Source: Methanomassiliicoccaceae archaeon
GTDB lineage: Archaea > Thermoplasmatota > Thermoplasmata > Methanomassiliicoccales > Methanomethylophilaceae
Assembly: GCA_016284295.1 (NCBI GenBank)
Contig: JAEEOP010000032.1
Location: 21,394 to 85,393, forward strand
Direction of reading: 5' to 3'
DNA length: 64,000 nucleotides
Part shown: one piece after another, positions 16,565-26,412 of the stretch
Layout: every line of letters begins with the position of its first letter
Position numbering within the stretch: position 1 is the first letter of the stretch
Made by a program: the position numbers and the translations under genes
The notes under the pieces: generated by a model
The model's database searches: none
What the model was told of the DNA's origin: nothing
What the model saw: the letters and a program-made list of their open reading frames with translations, nothing else

Positions 16565-19162
16565 GATCAGGTTCTCCTCGTTGACCACATCGCCCTTCGT
16601 GTATTCCTTATCTAATTTCTGCAGGTACCACTGCTCGAATATCTCCACGAGGCCGTGCATGATGTCCTTCTTCACAGCGATGAGTATCAGGACGAAGGCG
16701 ATCGCAATGGCGGCGACGATGATCTCGAACGCCACAGGCGGGAGCATGGCCATTCCGAACACCGCAAGGATGTCGGGCACGAAAGCGTACATGGCGCAGA
16801 CACCGGCGAGGATGAGCGCCACCAGGAATATGGGGAGCAGCCTCTTGTTGGTCTTCCCGTCAGCGGAAAAGAACTTGAAGAACGGGCATACGATGAGCAG
16901 CTGGAGAGCTCCTGTGACACCGGCGGTCAGGATCATCGCCGTACGTGCGAGGATGTCCGCGTAGGATATCGGTGCGTCCGGGTCGTATAGGTAATCCGCG
17001 CTAAGGAACGTATCGATGAATTCGTCCAGGGACATCTGCCTCATTGATGCCAGGGATTCTAGGTAGCTCGGGTCCCAGACGAGGTCCCCGTTGACGGTCA
17101 TGTTCCAAACGACGCCGTAGACGATCAGGCTGACAGTACCGATGATCACGGCCGAAGGAACGGCGAAACGCAGCACATCGGGCAGGATCAGTTCGCCTAT
17201 CTCGTCGGGCTTGGCGAATATGGTCATGAAGAATGCGATTATGGTGACTGCGATGAAGGCGTAGACCATGTTCTGGATGGGTAGCATGGGCATGTGGTCC
17301 ATGAAAATGTACAGGACGATGAACATAAGGGCCATGATCAGGTTCCTGGAGAGGTAGATCTTCAGGATGTCCCTGATGCCGGAGATGGTCCTCCTTCCCT
17401 CGACCAGTGCTTTGGGGAGGGCGTTGAAGTTGTCGTCCACGAGGATCATGTCGGCAACACCTCTGGCCGCGCCGGAACCGGATTCCAATGCGACTCCCAC
17501 CTGGGCGGACTTGAGGGATTTGACGTCGTTGACGCCGTCCCCGATCATCGCCACATACCTGCTGTTGCGCTTCAGGACCTCGATGACCTTCTCCTTGTTC
17601 TCGGGTTTCATCCTACCGAATATGTTCGTCTTGAGGATGACCTCGTCGAGCTGGGAATCCGGAATCTCGTCGAGCTCCGGACCGGATATGATGTGCCTTT
17701 CGCCGGGGATGTCGGCCAATTTGAAAAGTGCATCCACCGTCACGGGGTCGTCCCCGGAGATGACCTTCAGGTCCATTCCGTTCTGCAGGAAGACATCTAT
17801 CGTCTCACGGCAGTCGGGCCTGATCTCGTCCCTTATGGAGATGACCGATACCGGTTCGAGATCGTTGATCACGTACTCCCCGTTCACCTCGAACGGCCTG
17901 TCATCGGATCTGCAGAGGAGTACGGTCCTCAATCCCTTGGCGGACTGCTCCTCGATCTTCGCATCTATAGTCTCAGGTGTTGCGACATGGGGGCGAAGGA
18001 CGTTCCATGCCCCGGTGTAGAGGGAAACGACCCTGTCACCGTCGCGGACCTTCACGGCGCTGTACTTGCGGGCGGAGGAGAACTGGATCTCGTCCAGGAG
18101 CTCCACGTCGGCCTCTCCGTACCGGCTGATCAGGGCCTTGATGGTCCTGTTCTTGCTGCCTGTAGCGTTGGCGAAATCCCTGATGAGGCGCTCGGCCTCG
18201 GCGGGGTCGATCAGATGGTCGGCCGATTCGAAGACCAGGTTGTTGGTGGTTATCGTACCGGTCTTGTCCATGCAGACGGTGTCCACATGGCTGATGGATT
18301 CGACGGAGTTGAACCTCTGGAGGAGGACCCCTGTGTTGGCCATCCTGATGGCGGCCATCATGTAAGTCAATGTGATTAGAAGGAAAAGAGCGATCGGGAC
18401 AATGTCCAGGCATATCACGAACAGCTCCAGATACTGTGTGAGGTCATCTAGACCGCTGATGCCGCCGCTCCTGATGAACTCGATGATGATCGTGAGGAAC
18501 AGCAGGAAGAATGCGATGATCATCAGAACGGTGGTGATGGTCGTCGTCTCCATCTGGAGAGGCGTCCTCTTGGAAGTGAACTTCTTGGCGCTGTCAAGCA
18601 TCTTGGAGGCTAGCGAATCGTTTCCGAAGGCGGTGACGACGAAGCGTCCCTCTCCGGTCACGCAGATGGATCCGGAATAGATCTCATCCCCTTCCTTCTT
18701 GCGGACCGTGCTGGATTCCCCGGTGAGGAGGGATTCGTCCATCTCCAGGGATGAGGCGGAGACCAATGTACCGTCCACCAGGGCCTGTTCCCCGGCGCGC
18801 ATGACGATGAGGTCGTCCTTCACGATCTCAGTCTGGTCTATCACCACTTCCTTCCCGTCGCGGATGACCGTGACCTTGGGGCGGGTGAGCAGCGAGATCT
18901 TGTCCAGACGGCGCTTGGCACGCATCTCCTGGATGGTGGAGATGAGGATGTTGACCGATATGATACCTGTCGCCGACAGGGCGCTCATGAATTCGCCCAG
19001 AAGAAGCAGGGCGGCCCCTATGACGAACAGTGTCAGGTTCATAGGGGTGATGACGTTCTTGATGATTATGTCGGTGTACGACCTGCTGGTCTTCACGCTC
19101 GATCTGTTAATCTGTCCCGAGTCGGTACGCGCCTTTACTTCCTCGGAGGTCAATCCATCCAT
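16556..19162 (-). CDS. P-type cation-transporting ATPase
   Basis: 868 aa with the full catalytic set: TGES (147-150) in the actuator domain, phosphorylation loop DKTGT (299-303), and hinge motif GDGVND (541-546). Membrane helix M4 reads DIVPIALFLL, without the PEGL of Ca2+/H+ pumps or the CPC of heavy-metal pumps, so the ion is unclear; overall layout with about ten helices resembles P2/P3-type HAD-IC ATPases of anaerobes. There is no N-terminal metal-binding domain. Single gene, start ATG at 19162. Confidence 0.88.
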   Translation of the reverse strand: MDGLTSEEVKARTDSGQINRSSVKTSRSYTDIIIKNVITPMNLTLFVIGAALLLLGEFMSALSATGIISVNILISTIQEMRAKRRLDKISLLTRPKVTVIRDGKEVVIDQTEIVKDDLIVMRAGEQALVDGTLVSASSLEMDESLLTGESSTVRKKEGDEIYSGSICVTGEGRFVVTAFGNDSLASKMLDSAKKFTSKRTPLQMETTTITTVLMIIAFFLLFLTIIIEFIRSGGISGLDDLTQYLELFVICLDIVPIALFLLITLTYMMAAIRMANTGVLLQRFNSVESISHVDTVCMDKTGTITTNNLVFESADHLIDPAEAERLIRDFANATGSKNRTIKALISRYGEADVELLDEIQFSSARKYSAVKVRDGDRVVSLYTGAWNVLRPHVATPETIDAKIEEQSAKGLRTVLLCRSDDRPFEVNGEYVINDLEPVSVISIRDEIRPDCRETIDVFLQNGMDLKVISGDDPVTVDALFKLADIPGERHIISGPELDEIPDSQLDEVILKTNIFGRMKPENKEKVIEVLKRNSRYVAMIGDGVNDVKSLKSAQVGVALESGSGAARGVADMILVDDNFNALPKALVEGRRTISGIRDILKIYLSRNLIMALMFIVLYIFMDHMPMLPIQNMVYAFIAVTIIAFFMTIFAKPDEIGELILPDVLRFAVPSAVIIGTVSLIVYGVVWNMTVNGDLVWDPSYLESLASMRQMSLDEFIDTFLSADYLYDPDAPISYADILARTAMILTAGVTGALQLLIVCPFFKFFSADGKTNKRLLPIFLVALILAGVCAMYAFVPDILAVFGMAMLPPVAFEIIVAAIAIAFVLILIAVKKDIMHGLVEIFEQWYLQKLDKEYTKGDVVNEENLISK

Positions 19163-19206
19163 GCTGGGCCTATATCATAGCTGTTAAATAACCTTAGCAG
19201 GGGATT

Positions 19207-22101
19207 TCAATCGGATTCGGCCTTGTCCTCCAGATATCTGCGCACCCTGTCCTCGATATCATCCAGCGGGACGGGCTCAATCCTCTTGCTCTCCTTCATC
19301 GAGACGTAGTCTATGTAGCACTCCGCGTCGCAGCCGAAGTTCTCGCATGCCGCATACTAGTAGACGGACAGCTGGACCCTGTACTCGTCCTCGAACTGAT
19401 GGGAGATGTCGGTCTTCCAGTCGTGTATCTCCACATGATCCTCATAGACGGCTATCATGTCGATGATGCCGTGCAGGGTAGCTTCGGTGTTCTCCAGCGG
19501 GAGCCAGCAGTCTATCTCGGCATAGATGTGGTTCGCATCCGAGATGGAATCCAGGACCTTGCGGATCTCAGGGATCTCCTCGTAGACGTCTTCGACCTCG
19601 CGGCCGTAGCACATGGTCTGGGCGATGCTATGGATCTTTTTCCCGTACTCCATTCCTTTGCCGGATACCTCGTCGGACCCATCAGGTATGGATGATCCGT
19701 CGCCGGAATCGAAGTCGAGTATCTCATGCACGCCTATCTTCGTGCGCCTCCTCCTGTACGGAGGGATCTCCGGGCTCGGGATGCGATCCTTCTCATTGTC
19801 ATCGGCCTCGTATCCCACATCGGGGATGTCCGTGAACGAATCGGCCAGCCCCTCCATGAACGCGGAGGGCTGGTCACCGCAGATGACCGTCTCGTACTGC
19901 TTCGCCCTGGAAAGGGCCACGAACATCAGACGCCTCTCTTCGCTGTAATCGGTCTTCAGAGTGCCCAGGGCCAGGCTGGTCCTCCAATCAGGGCACATCT
20001 TGGAGTAGTCGCCGAACCTACCGACGACGCTCCTGCAGCGGACCCCCAGCGTCCTGTCGAAGAGGAACACGTCCCCGTCGCCCCTGACCCAAGGCATGGA
20101 GCCCTTGTCTATGAAAGGACATATGACGGTGGGGTACTCCAGTCCTTTGGACTTGTGCATGGTCATTATGGTAACGGCCTCGTCGTCGATGAAGTTCTCC
20201 ACGGGGTATGTGGCCTCGTTCTCTATGTCGTCCTCTATCAGCGTGATGACGTCCGAGATAGTCAGCAACGATCCTCTGTGCATCGAAGATATGGTCGATA
20301 TGATCGCCTGCGTGATGTCGTTGTCCAGTCCGTAGAAGCGGAACATCTTCGTCAGGAGGTCTGTGACCCTGCGCTTCTTCCTGAATAGGAACTCCCTCTG
20401 GTCGCGGAGCAAGGCAGGGACATGGGTCGGGTCCTCCGCCGCATCCAGCACCTGCATGGGGTTGTACTGCATGTCCACCATGATCGGCATGTACCCCCAG
20501 CGGTCCTCCGAGTTGTTCACATATCTGAGCCAGGCCAGGGCCAGCTTGCCCTCGCGGGTGGACATGATCTCGACCTCTCCCTGGAGATATGCAGGAATAC
20601 CTTCCTTCTTGCAGGCATCCTTTATCAGCCTGCACTGGGCGGTCTTGCGGCAGAATACCGCTATGTCCCCGAAGCCCAGCAGACGGGATTCTCCGTTCCT
20701 GACGACATGGTACCTCCCTGACCTTACGTAGTCCTTGATGGCGGCCACCGTGGCGGCGACCTCCCCCTCACTAGAGTCGGCCTGCACGAACCTGACCTCG
20801 GAATCGTCATCGTTCAGATCGCTCCTGCCCTGGTTCAGTAGGACCACGTTCTCCTTCACCTCCTCCTATCTGGGGTTGTCATCCTTGGATCCGTTGAGGC
20901 ACATGGCCCTGAAGGCGGTGTCGATCACCTTGCGTGACGAACGGTAGTTGATGTTCAGACGCGGAGTGTCCACCTCGGGTATGCTGTACCCTATGCGCTT
21001 GATGTCATCGTTGAGGAAGCGCCTGTATTCGACGAGCTTCCGTTCGAAATCGGTGATGTTCTCGATGGAGACGTGCCTGAAACCATAGATCCCCTGCTTC
21101 CAGTCACCGAGCACGGCCAGATTGGGCTCCTTGAGGATCATCATCGCGATCATCATCTGGTTGGCGTTGGTGTCCTGGAATTCGTCTATCATGACATACC
21201 TGAACGAGTTCCTCTCCCTGACGGAGGGCTTGCTGTAGAGGACGACGAAGGCCAGCATGGCGTTCAGTCCGAACGTGAGGCGGTTGTCCCTGATGCTGGT
21301 ACGGATGTACTCGTAGTAGACGTCATGGATGAAATCGAAGAGGCCCTGCCTGTCTGGCGACGCCGCCTCCAGGAGCACCTCGTCGGGGAAGCTGCCGTCC
21401 AGATCAGGTTCCGGGAAATCGTAACGATCTGTCTTGATATCGTTCAGTCTCGATACGTTAGGGGACGCACCCCTGGACCTTGGGATGTTCCTTTCTTTCA
21501 GCTGCTCGAGGACCGCTTCGCAGTCGCCTTCCAACATCCTCTTCCAGTCGTTCCCGAACCATCCTTTCCTCAGAGGTATCAGCCCTTTGGACATCAGGTT
21601 CTGGATTAGCTTCATAATGGTCAGGGGCCTCTCGCTGGCGATGACGGCGTAATCGCCGTAGTCCGAACCCTTCCTCAGGAGGAAGCCGTCCATGAAGCGG
21701 ATGAAGTAGTTCCTGTTCATGGCCCCGTTCTGGCTGAGGACAGCGGATCTCGTGAGTGATTCGTCGAATCTGAAGAACTCCCCTATCATATCGGGAGAGT
21801 CCAGGACGATGGACAGGCAGAAGGCGTCGAACGTCATCGTGCGCACGAGCTTGGAATCCCTCTCCATGCCCTTCTCGACCATCTTGTTCCTGATGCGCTC
21901 GTCCATCTCAGCGGCGGCGTTGTTCGTGAATGTGAGGAGCATGATGTCGCTGGGCGACACGTTGCGCTCGGTAAGGATGTTCATGTAACGGGCGACGATC
22001 GTGTGCGTCTTTCCGGTACCCGGGCCGGCATCGACTACCATCATGCCGTCCAGGGTGTCGGCTATGTGCTGCTGGATCTCGTTGAGCTCACTCATCGTCA
22101 T
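19207..22101 (-). CDS. addA: AddA-like UvrD-family helicase-nuclease with two in-frame TAG codons
   Basis: One continuous frame of 965 codons if TAG at 20866-20868 (codon 412) and 19357-19359 (codon 915) are sense. Walker A AGPGTGKT (25-32), motif Ia region LLTFTNNAAAEMDE, Walker B-type MIDEFQDTNA and motif IV-like LNINYRSS precede the first TAG; MTMHKSKGLEYP and VALSRAKQYE follow it. The C-terminus is a PD-(D/E)XK nuclease: IDMIAVYEDHVEIHDWKTD and the QLSVY motif, where the second TAG comes straight after the motif Tyr; 49 further residues rich in coding character end at TGA 19207. It overlaps the AddB-like gene by 14 bp. Together they should resect double-strand breaks. After the first TAG there is GGAGGAGGTG, so re-initiation is an alternative, but it would begin in mid-domain. 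Confidence 0.88.
19357..19359 (-). other. In-frame TAG, codon 915 of the AddA-like gene (possible pyrrolysine)
   Basis: Follows YRVQLSVY and precedes YAACENFGCDAEC in frame. AddA-family nucleases continue with an alanine-containing helix at this point, so the post-TAG residues fit the family fold. Confidence 0.75.
20866..20868 (-). other. In-frame TAG, codon 412 of the AddA-like gene (possible pyrrolysine)
   Basis: Both sides are clearly coding in the same frame: ...DDNPR before, EEVKENVVLLN after. It falls between helicase motif IV and the rest of the second RecA-like domain, so termination here would leave no functional helicase. Confidence 0.75.
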
Positions 22102-24802
22102 CGACCTCCTCCGCCTCCAGATGGACGCTGTCCTCGGTGCATACCGGGTAGAACGGGCATTCGGAGCATCTGGCCTCCGGGTTGACAGGGAAGGACGTCC
22201 TGCTCCGCTCCATCATCTCCTTGTGCTTGGATGCCACCATGCCCATGACCTCCTCATAGGTCTTCAGCGGTATGACGACGGTGTCTCCGATGATCACCAT
22301 GTCCGCCTTGATGCGGGATGCCACCTTCCTGACGGCCTTCTCAGCATCGCCCCTGTTGGTCTTGTTGTCGTTTAGGCCGGTCACGTCGAGTATGTTGGTG
22401 ATCAGCGCATGGTCCTTGTCCCAATCGGCCGGATCGTCGGAGCCCATCTCCGATATGATGCCAAGGATGGCATCGGCGAAGGGTCTGAACTTCTTGCTGA
22501 GCCCTTTGCCGCCCTCTCTGGAGAGGTCCCTGGCCATATCCTCGCCGCAGACGATGTCCTTGATGCTTCCGCGTATGAGCTTGACGGTCCTGGTGTTCCT
22601 GTCGATGTCGAAGTCCTTGTCCGAGGATTCGATGTCGTTGTCCATCGCATAGAACAGTCTGAACTCGTCCCCGGGGACGTCCAGGGTCTGGAGCAGGGCC
22701 AGGTAGATGACAGGTTGGAACTCCGGCCTGCGGGTATCGACGGTCAGGCCTTGGGCGATATTCGATGCCGATTTAGGCTTCGATGTCTTGTAATCGGTGA
22801 TTATCCCGTTCCATAGCAGGTCCGCGATGCCGTATATCGGATAGTCCTTCGATATCAGACGGCTCTCGCACATCGAGCTGGTCATCTCCTTTCCCATGGA
22901 CACCATGAAGATATTGGGGTGCTTCTTATCGGCCAGCGGGATGTTCAGCGGCGCCGCGGGCAGGCCGAGGGTATCGATGTACCTGACCAGGGAAGTCATC
23001 GCTTTGCGGATCTTGTCGTTGTCCAGCTCCTCCATCATCGGTGACGACAGTCCCGAGTAACGTTCGCCGATCAGGGTTATGAAGTGGTCTATGCCGAGGT
23101 CCTGTACATCCTGCGGATAGCAGACGTAGTATTCGGCGAATGCATGGATCAGGTTACCGAACTCGGTGTACTTCTCCTCGGGTGTCTTGAGGCCCTGACC
23201 GAAAAGGAAGCGACGAGGGCATGCGAAGTAGTTGTTGAACGATGATTTCGTGAAGTTCTCATGAATGCAGTCATCGGCCACGGGAACCATCTCCGGGTCG
23301 GAAGGCATGCTCCCGTCCGAATCCTCGTGCCATCTGCCGCGTACGAAGTTGTCGCACATGTCGGAGAAGCTGCCCATCGGTCTGCCGTACACCAGGTCGA
23401 ACAGGAGGCTGGGCCTGGCAGGTTTCCCTCCCTTGGTGGAATTGACGAAATAGTACCTGGCGGAGCCCTGCTGGATCAGGGCCGTGAGCTTCTGGACGTT
23501 GTTGTTCGTCTCCTCCTCGGCATCCAGATACCTCTTCCCGACCACCGGCCTGTTCCAATCCTGCTCCATGCCCAGATAGAGTACGACCGGCCTGTCGATG
23601 TAGACGGAATTGTTGCAGTCCACGAGCAGCACCCCTTTCTTCTCCTCGTCAGGGATCTGTTCGCTGTGCTTCAGCTCGTTGACGTTGTCGACCGCGTATA
23701 CGATTTCGTTGAGGATGCTCTCCTTGATCCTGGTGCCGAACACCTTCAGCTCGTTCAGCATCATGGAGACTTGGATCCTGGATTTGGAGTCGCAGATGGC
23801 CTCGCATACCTCTCCGAAGGTACGGTCGCGGATGTCCCTCATCGTCTCCCACAGCAGAGGCCCCTTGCCCTTGAGCTCCCCGGGATCCTGCTTGCTGAGA
23901 AGGAATCCATCCTGGCCGACAGGGAAGAAGCCCTGGTAGTTGGAGAACAGTTCCTTGACGTTCCTGACCCTGATGGTCTCGAAGTCCATCGCCAATGATA
24001 TGAACTGGAGGTAGTCCCTTATCTGAGAAAGGTCCCTCACGTTGAGGGAGTTGATGAACGGGATGTTCCTTCTGTAAAGGGCGGTCCTGACCGCATCCGC
24101 TATAGGGCTGGCGGTGTTGAGGACTATCGCCACATCGGAGGGGTTGTCCCTGTCGATCATGTCGACGGCGTTGTCGGCGATCTGGCGGTCGTTCCCCAGC
24201 TCGTAGATGGTATCGATGCTGTAGTCCGCGTTCTTGAAGATGGATATCGGAGTGTGGTCTATCGGGATGAAATGCTTGTCGAGGTCGTTGAAGAGCTCCT
24301 CGGCGATGACCGCCACGGGGATATCCGAGTACAGTTCGTTCCCGTTCTCCTCGGGGATGAAATCCCCCATGATCTTGTCCAGCGTCGGAAGCTCCCTGTA
24401 GGATTCGTATATCCTTTTGGCCCTGTTGCCGTGGAGGTTCGACTCGACATCCATGGTGTACTTGCGTATCTCCTTGATGTTCTCGACCTCGCTGTGGACG
24501 TACTTGAGGCCTAGTCCGGTCATGTCGGATACGGCAGAGATGACCTCCAGTTCGGTCAGGAACGGCTTGCCGAGGATCCTGGATCCCAGATAGGACGCTA
24601 TCTGCTTCGGGGTGACGGCGAAATGGCCGACGATGGCCCTATCGAGCCTTGCGTTAAGGGCGGTGGCCAGAGCCGCATCTGTGGTGATGACCAGACCGTA
24701 TTCGGATACCTCTTCGTAGAGCTCGTCGATGCTCTTCGCGCACTTCATCGGGACAGGCATCGTCTGTAGGGTAATAAGCACCTCGGTCGGATGCAACAAC
24801 AT
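22088..24802 (-). CDS. addB: AddB-like nuclease with Fe-S cluster cysteines
   Basis: Up to 904 aa. The C-terminal third is a RecB/Cas4-type nuclease: SSFNNYFACPRRFLFGQ, FGNLIHAF, then GIADLLWNGIITDYKTSK (D and D-x-K), QPVIYLALL and a closing CSECPFYPVC. The four cysteines (one before, three at the end) match the 4Fe-4S clasp of AddB and Cas4. The N-terminal 500 residues resemble a degenerate helicase without Walker A, as in AddB. It acts with AddA in break resection. Start is uncertain: ATGs at 24802, 24760 and 24748; a TATA-like CTTATTACC at about 24771 would favour a leaderless start near 24748. Confidence 0.82.
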   Translation of the reverse strand: MLLHPTEVLITLQTMPVPMKCAKSIDELYEEVSEYGLVITTDAALATALNARLDRAIVGHFAVTPKQIASYLGSRILGKPFLTELEVISAVSDMTGLGLKYVHSEVENIKEIRKYTMDVESNLHGNRAKRIYESYRELPTLDKIMGDFIPEENGNELYSDIPVAVIAEELFNDLDKHFIPIDHTPISIFKNADYSIDTIYELGNDRQIADNAVDMIDRDNPSDVAIVLNTASPIADAVRTALYRRNIPFINSLNVRDLSQIRDYLQFISLAMDFETIRVRNVKELFSNYQGFFPVGQDGFLLSKQDPGELKGKGPLLWETMRDIRDRTFGEVCEAICDSKSRIQVSMMLNELKVFGTRIKESILNEIVYAVDNVNELKHSEQIPDEEKKGVLLVDCNNSVYIDRPVVLYLGMEQDWNRPVVGKRYLDAEEETNNNVQKLTALIQQGSARYYFVNSTKGGKPARPSLLFDLVYGRPMGSFSDMCDNFVRGRWHEDSDGSMPSDPEMVPVADDCIHENFTKSSFNNYFACPRRFLFGQGLKTPEEKYTEFGNLIHAFAEYYVCYPQDVQDLGIDHFITLIGERYSGLSSPMMEELDNDKIRKAMTSLVRYIDTLGLPAAPLNIPLADKKHPNIFMVSMGKEMTSSMCESRLISKDYPIYGIADLLWNGIITDYKTSKPKSASNIAQGLTVDTRRPEFQPVIYLALLQTLDVPGDEFRLFYAMDNDIESSDKDFDIDRNTRTVKLIRGSIKDIVCGEDMARDLSREGGKGLSKKFRPFADAILGIISEMGSDDPADWDKDHALITNILDVTGLNDNKTNRGDAEKAVRKVASRIKADMVIIGDTVVIPLKTYEEVMGMVASKHKEMMERSRTSFPVNPEARCSECPFYPVCTEDSVHLEAEEVDDDE

Positions 24803-24805
24803 GTC

Positions 24806-24820
24806 CTGTTACCGTAACAG
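24806..24820. promoter_or_regulatory. Perfect palindrome CTGTTAC-C-GTAACAG
   Basis: A 7-1-7 palindrome lies between the AddB-like gene and the divergent pseudo-exonuclease gene, 4 bp from the longest AddB start. This is the geometry of a dimeric repressor operator that could control both directions. Confidence 0.5.
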
Positions 24821-24901
24821 TCAAGCATCCATACCGGACCGTTCTGGACATCCTGGCGTAGCGTTCGCGGGTTTTTATCGTAGATCCGGTATCATTCCCG
24901 C

Positions 24902-25429
24902 ATGGACGATGTTTATGTCGTGGAGGCCGCATTCACGGGGCCCCGCGGTTTCCCCGTGGACAGGGTGATCGAGGTCGCAGTGTGCAGGATGCACCGCGAT
25001 GGAGAGGATTTCGATACTGTTTACGATTCGTTCGTCCATGCCGACCCGATGGACATCGGCAAGGATTCGCTGGATTTCATCCAGGAGAACTACGGGGTGA
25101 CTGCAGAGACGCTCTATGCCGCGCCTCCCGTGGAAGTTGTGGCCAAGGAGCTTCTGGAGAAGCTGAGGGACACCGAATGCACCTCGTTCGATGTGAACCA
25201 TACGTTCGGAAGGTTCCTCTGCGTGGAGCCCTGGGATCTGAACGGGGAGCTGGAGCTTTTCCCCTCGATATCCTCCAGGCTGCCTCCGGAGTACTGCAAG
25301 ACACTGGAGGAGGCATATGATTACGTCACGCCGGGAAATCCGATGGGCGTGGAGGGCAGGACCGCGATGGATCGCTGTCTCATGTCCACCTCCATCATGA
25401 TGAAGCTGCGCAAGACTGGATATTTCTGA
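24902..25429 (+). CDS. DEDDh exonuclease paralogue lacking catalytic residues
   Basis: 175 aa, clearly alignable along its length with the active exonuclease at 15941-16564 (shared CVEPWDLNGELE/LDPWCLNGTF and RLPPEYCKTLEEAYDYV/IPSEYYG...LDYAYTHIV blocks). However D-x-E becomes VEAAFTG, the second Asp region becomes SFDVNHTFGRF, and the H-x4-D is replaced by RTAMDRCLMS. It should therefore be inactive as a nuclease. It is divergently placed from the AddB/AddA operon across a palindrome, so it may be a DNA-end-binding or regulatory partner. Probable leaderless or short-leader ATG at 24902. Confidence 0.7.
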   Translation: MDDVYVVEAAFTGPRGFPVDRVIEVAVCRMHRDGEDFDTVYDSFVHADPMDIGKDSLDFIQENYGVTAETLYAAPPVEVVAKELLEKLRDTECTSFDVNHTFGRFLCVEPWDLNGELELFPSISSRLPPEYCKTLEEAYDYVTPGNPMGVEGRTAMDRCLMSTSIMMKLRKTGYF

Positions 25430-25435
25430 TGTTGA

Positions 25436-25855
25436 TCAACGTACGACTATGCTCGTACTTGCCAATGAATCCAGCACGGACAGCAGGAAGAGTATCGCAT
25501 AGATGAATCCCATTCCGATGCCTGCGATGGTCTTGAAGACGCTGACGAAGAACTCCGGGATCGGGAACAGCAGAAGAGTGATCGCTCCGATGGCGAAGAA
25601 AAGGCCCAGGAGCAGGAACACGTATCCTCTTTTCTGCCTGTAGTTACGGTAGATTTGACCGAGACCCAATATGCCGAAGAAACCGGGCACGATCGAGAGG
25701 ATCATGCGTATGGTGTTCGATTTGCCCTTGGCATCGGTGCCTCCGCTCTTCTTCTCGGTCTTCGCCGGCTCCGGCGGGATCTTGGCGTAGCATTTGGGAC
25801 AAGTCAGGCTGTTGGATGGTACCGGCTCACCGCATTTGGGGCAATAACGAGTCAT
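25436..25855 (-). CDS. Zinc-ribbon membrane protein
   Basis: 139 aa from the ATG at 25855, which overlaps the thioesterase stop (ATGA). Residues 4-22 form a zinc ribbon, CPKCGE...CPKCYAK (two CxxC pairs). After a charged linker come three or four hydrophobic segments, including GFFGILGLGQIYRNYRQKRG, similar to TM2-domain/DUF5683-type small membrane proteins. Function unknown. Coupled to the thioesterase. Confidence 0.7.
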   Translation of the reverse strand: MTRYCPKCGEPVPSNSLTCPKCYAKIPPEPAKTEKKSGGTDAKGKSNTIRMILSIVPGFFGILGLGQIYRNYRQKRGYVFLLLGLFFAIGAITLLLFPIPEFFVSVFKTIAGIGMGFIYAILFLLSVLDSLASTSIVVR

Positions 25856-26286
25856 TCTGTCCTCCTGATGACGAATCCTGTGCATACGGCCGAGGCGATC
25901 AGCTTGCCTTCGGTGCTGTACACCCTCACGTCAAAGATTCCCAACGACCTGGACAGATTTATCGGCTTTGCTACGCACCTGAGGTCCGAGTTCCCCGGGC
26001 GGTAGTATTTCACCTCTATGCTCTGGCCGGTCCCGTCGCGGGTCATGTTCGAGATGATGGCGAACGTGTGGTCTATTAGGGAGTAGATCACGCCTCCGTG
26101 CATCCTGCCCATGCTGTTGAGCATGAAAGGCTGCATCTTCATGGTGCATACGACCTCGTCCAGCGATGCGCTCTCGATCTCCAATCCCAAATATCTGGCG
26201 AAGGGGGCGTCGAAGACCTCCGATATGCGTTCGGCGTACGGTCTGGCATCCTCTGAAAGCTTCGGCATGAGGGTATCCATGTCCAT
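25852..26286 (-). CDS. PaaI-family hotdog thioesterase
   Basis: 144 aa from the ATG at 26286; the frame is open to 26325, but an AAATATTAA TATA-like box at about 26311-26319 predicts transcription starting near 26288, so a leaderless start at 26286 or 26280 fits. The hotdog active-site helix is GRMHGGVIYSLIDHTFAI. These enzymes hydrolyse acyl-CoA thioesters, often aromatic or medium-chain. Divergent from xseA. Confidence 0.85.
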   Translation of the reverse strand: MDMDTLMPKLSEDARPYAERISEVFDAPFARYLGLEIESASLDEVVCTMKMQPFMLNSMGRMHGGVIYSLIDHTFAIISNMTRDGTGQSIEVKYYRPGNSDLRCVAKPINLSRSLGIFDVRVYSTEGKLIASAVCTGFVIRRTE

Positions 26287-26412
26287 GCGCGGTCGGAAAA
26301 GGAGGCCCGACTTAATATTTTGCATAGGTACATCGGAATTGTTGGGACTGCGGAAACAGGAGCCCGACGTTCGAAGATAGCGGTTATATTGTCGTTAGGA
26401 TATGGGTTGCCG

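Noticed and set aside
16556..19162. Assigning the P-type ATPase to calcium, copper or potassium
   Set aside because: Helix M4 has neither PEGL nor CPC and there is no Kdp partner, so specificity cannot be supported.
19357..22101. AddA as two separate genes, 20866-22101 and 19357-20859
   Set aside because: Both are in one frame, the split falls inside the helicase core, and coding continues beyond the second TAG to a TGA at 19207. A single gene with sense TAG explains all of this better.
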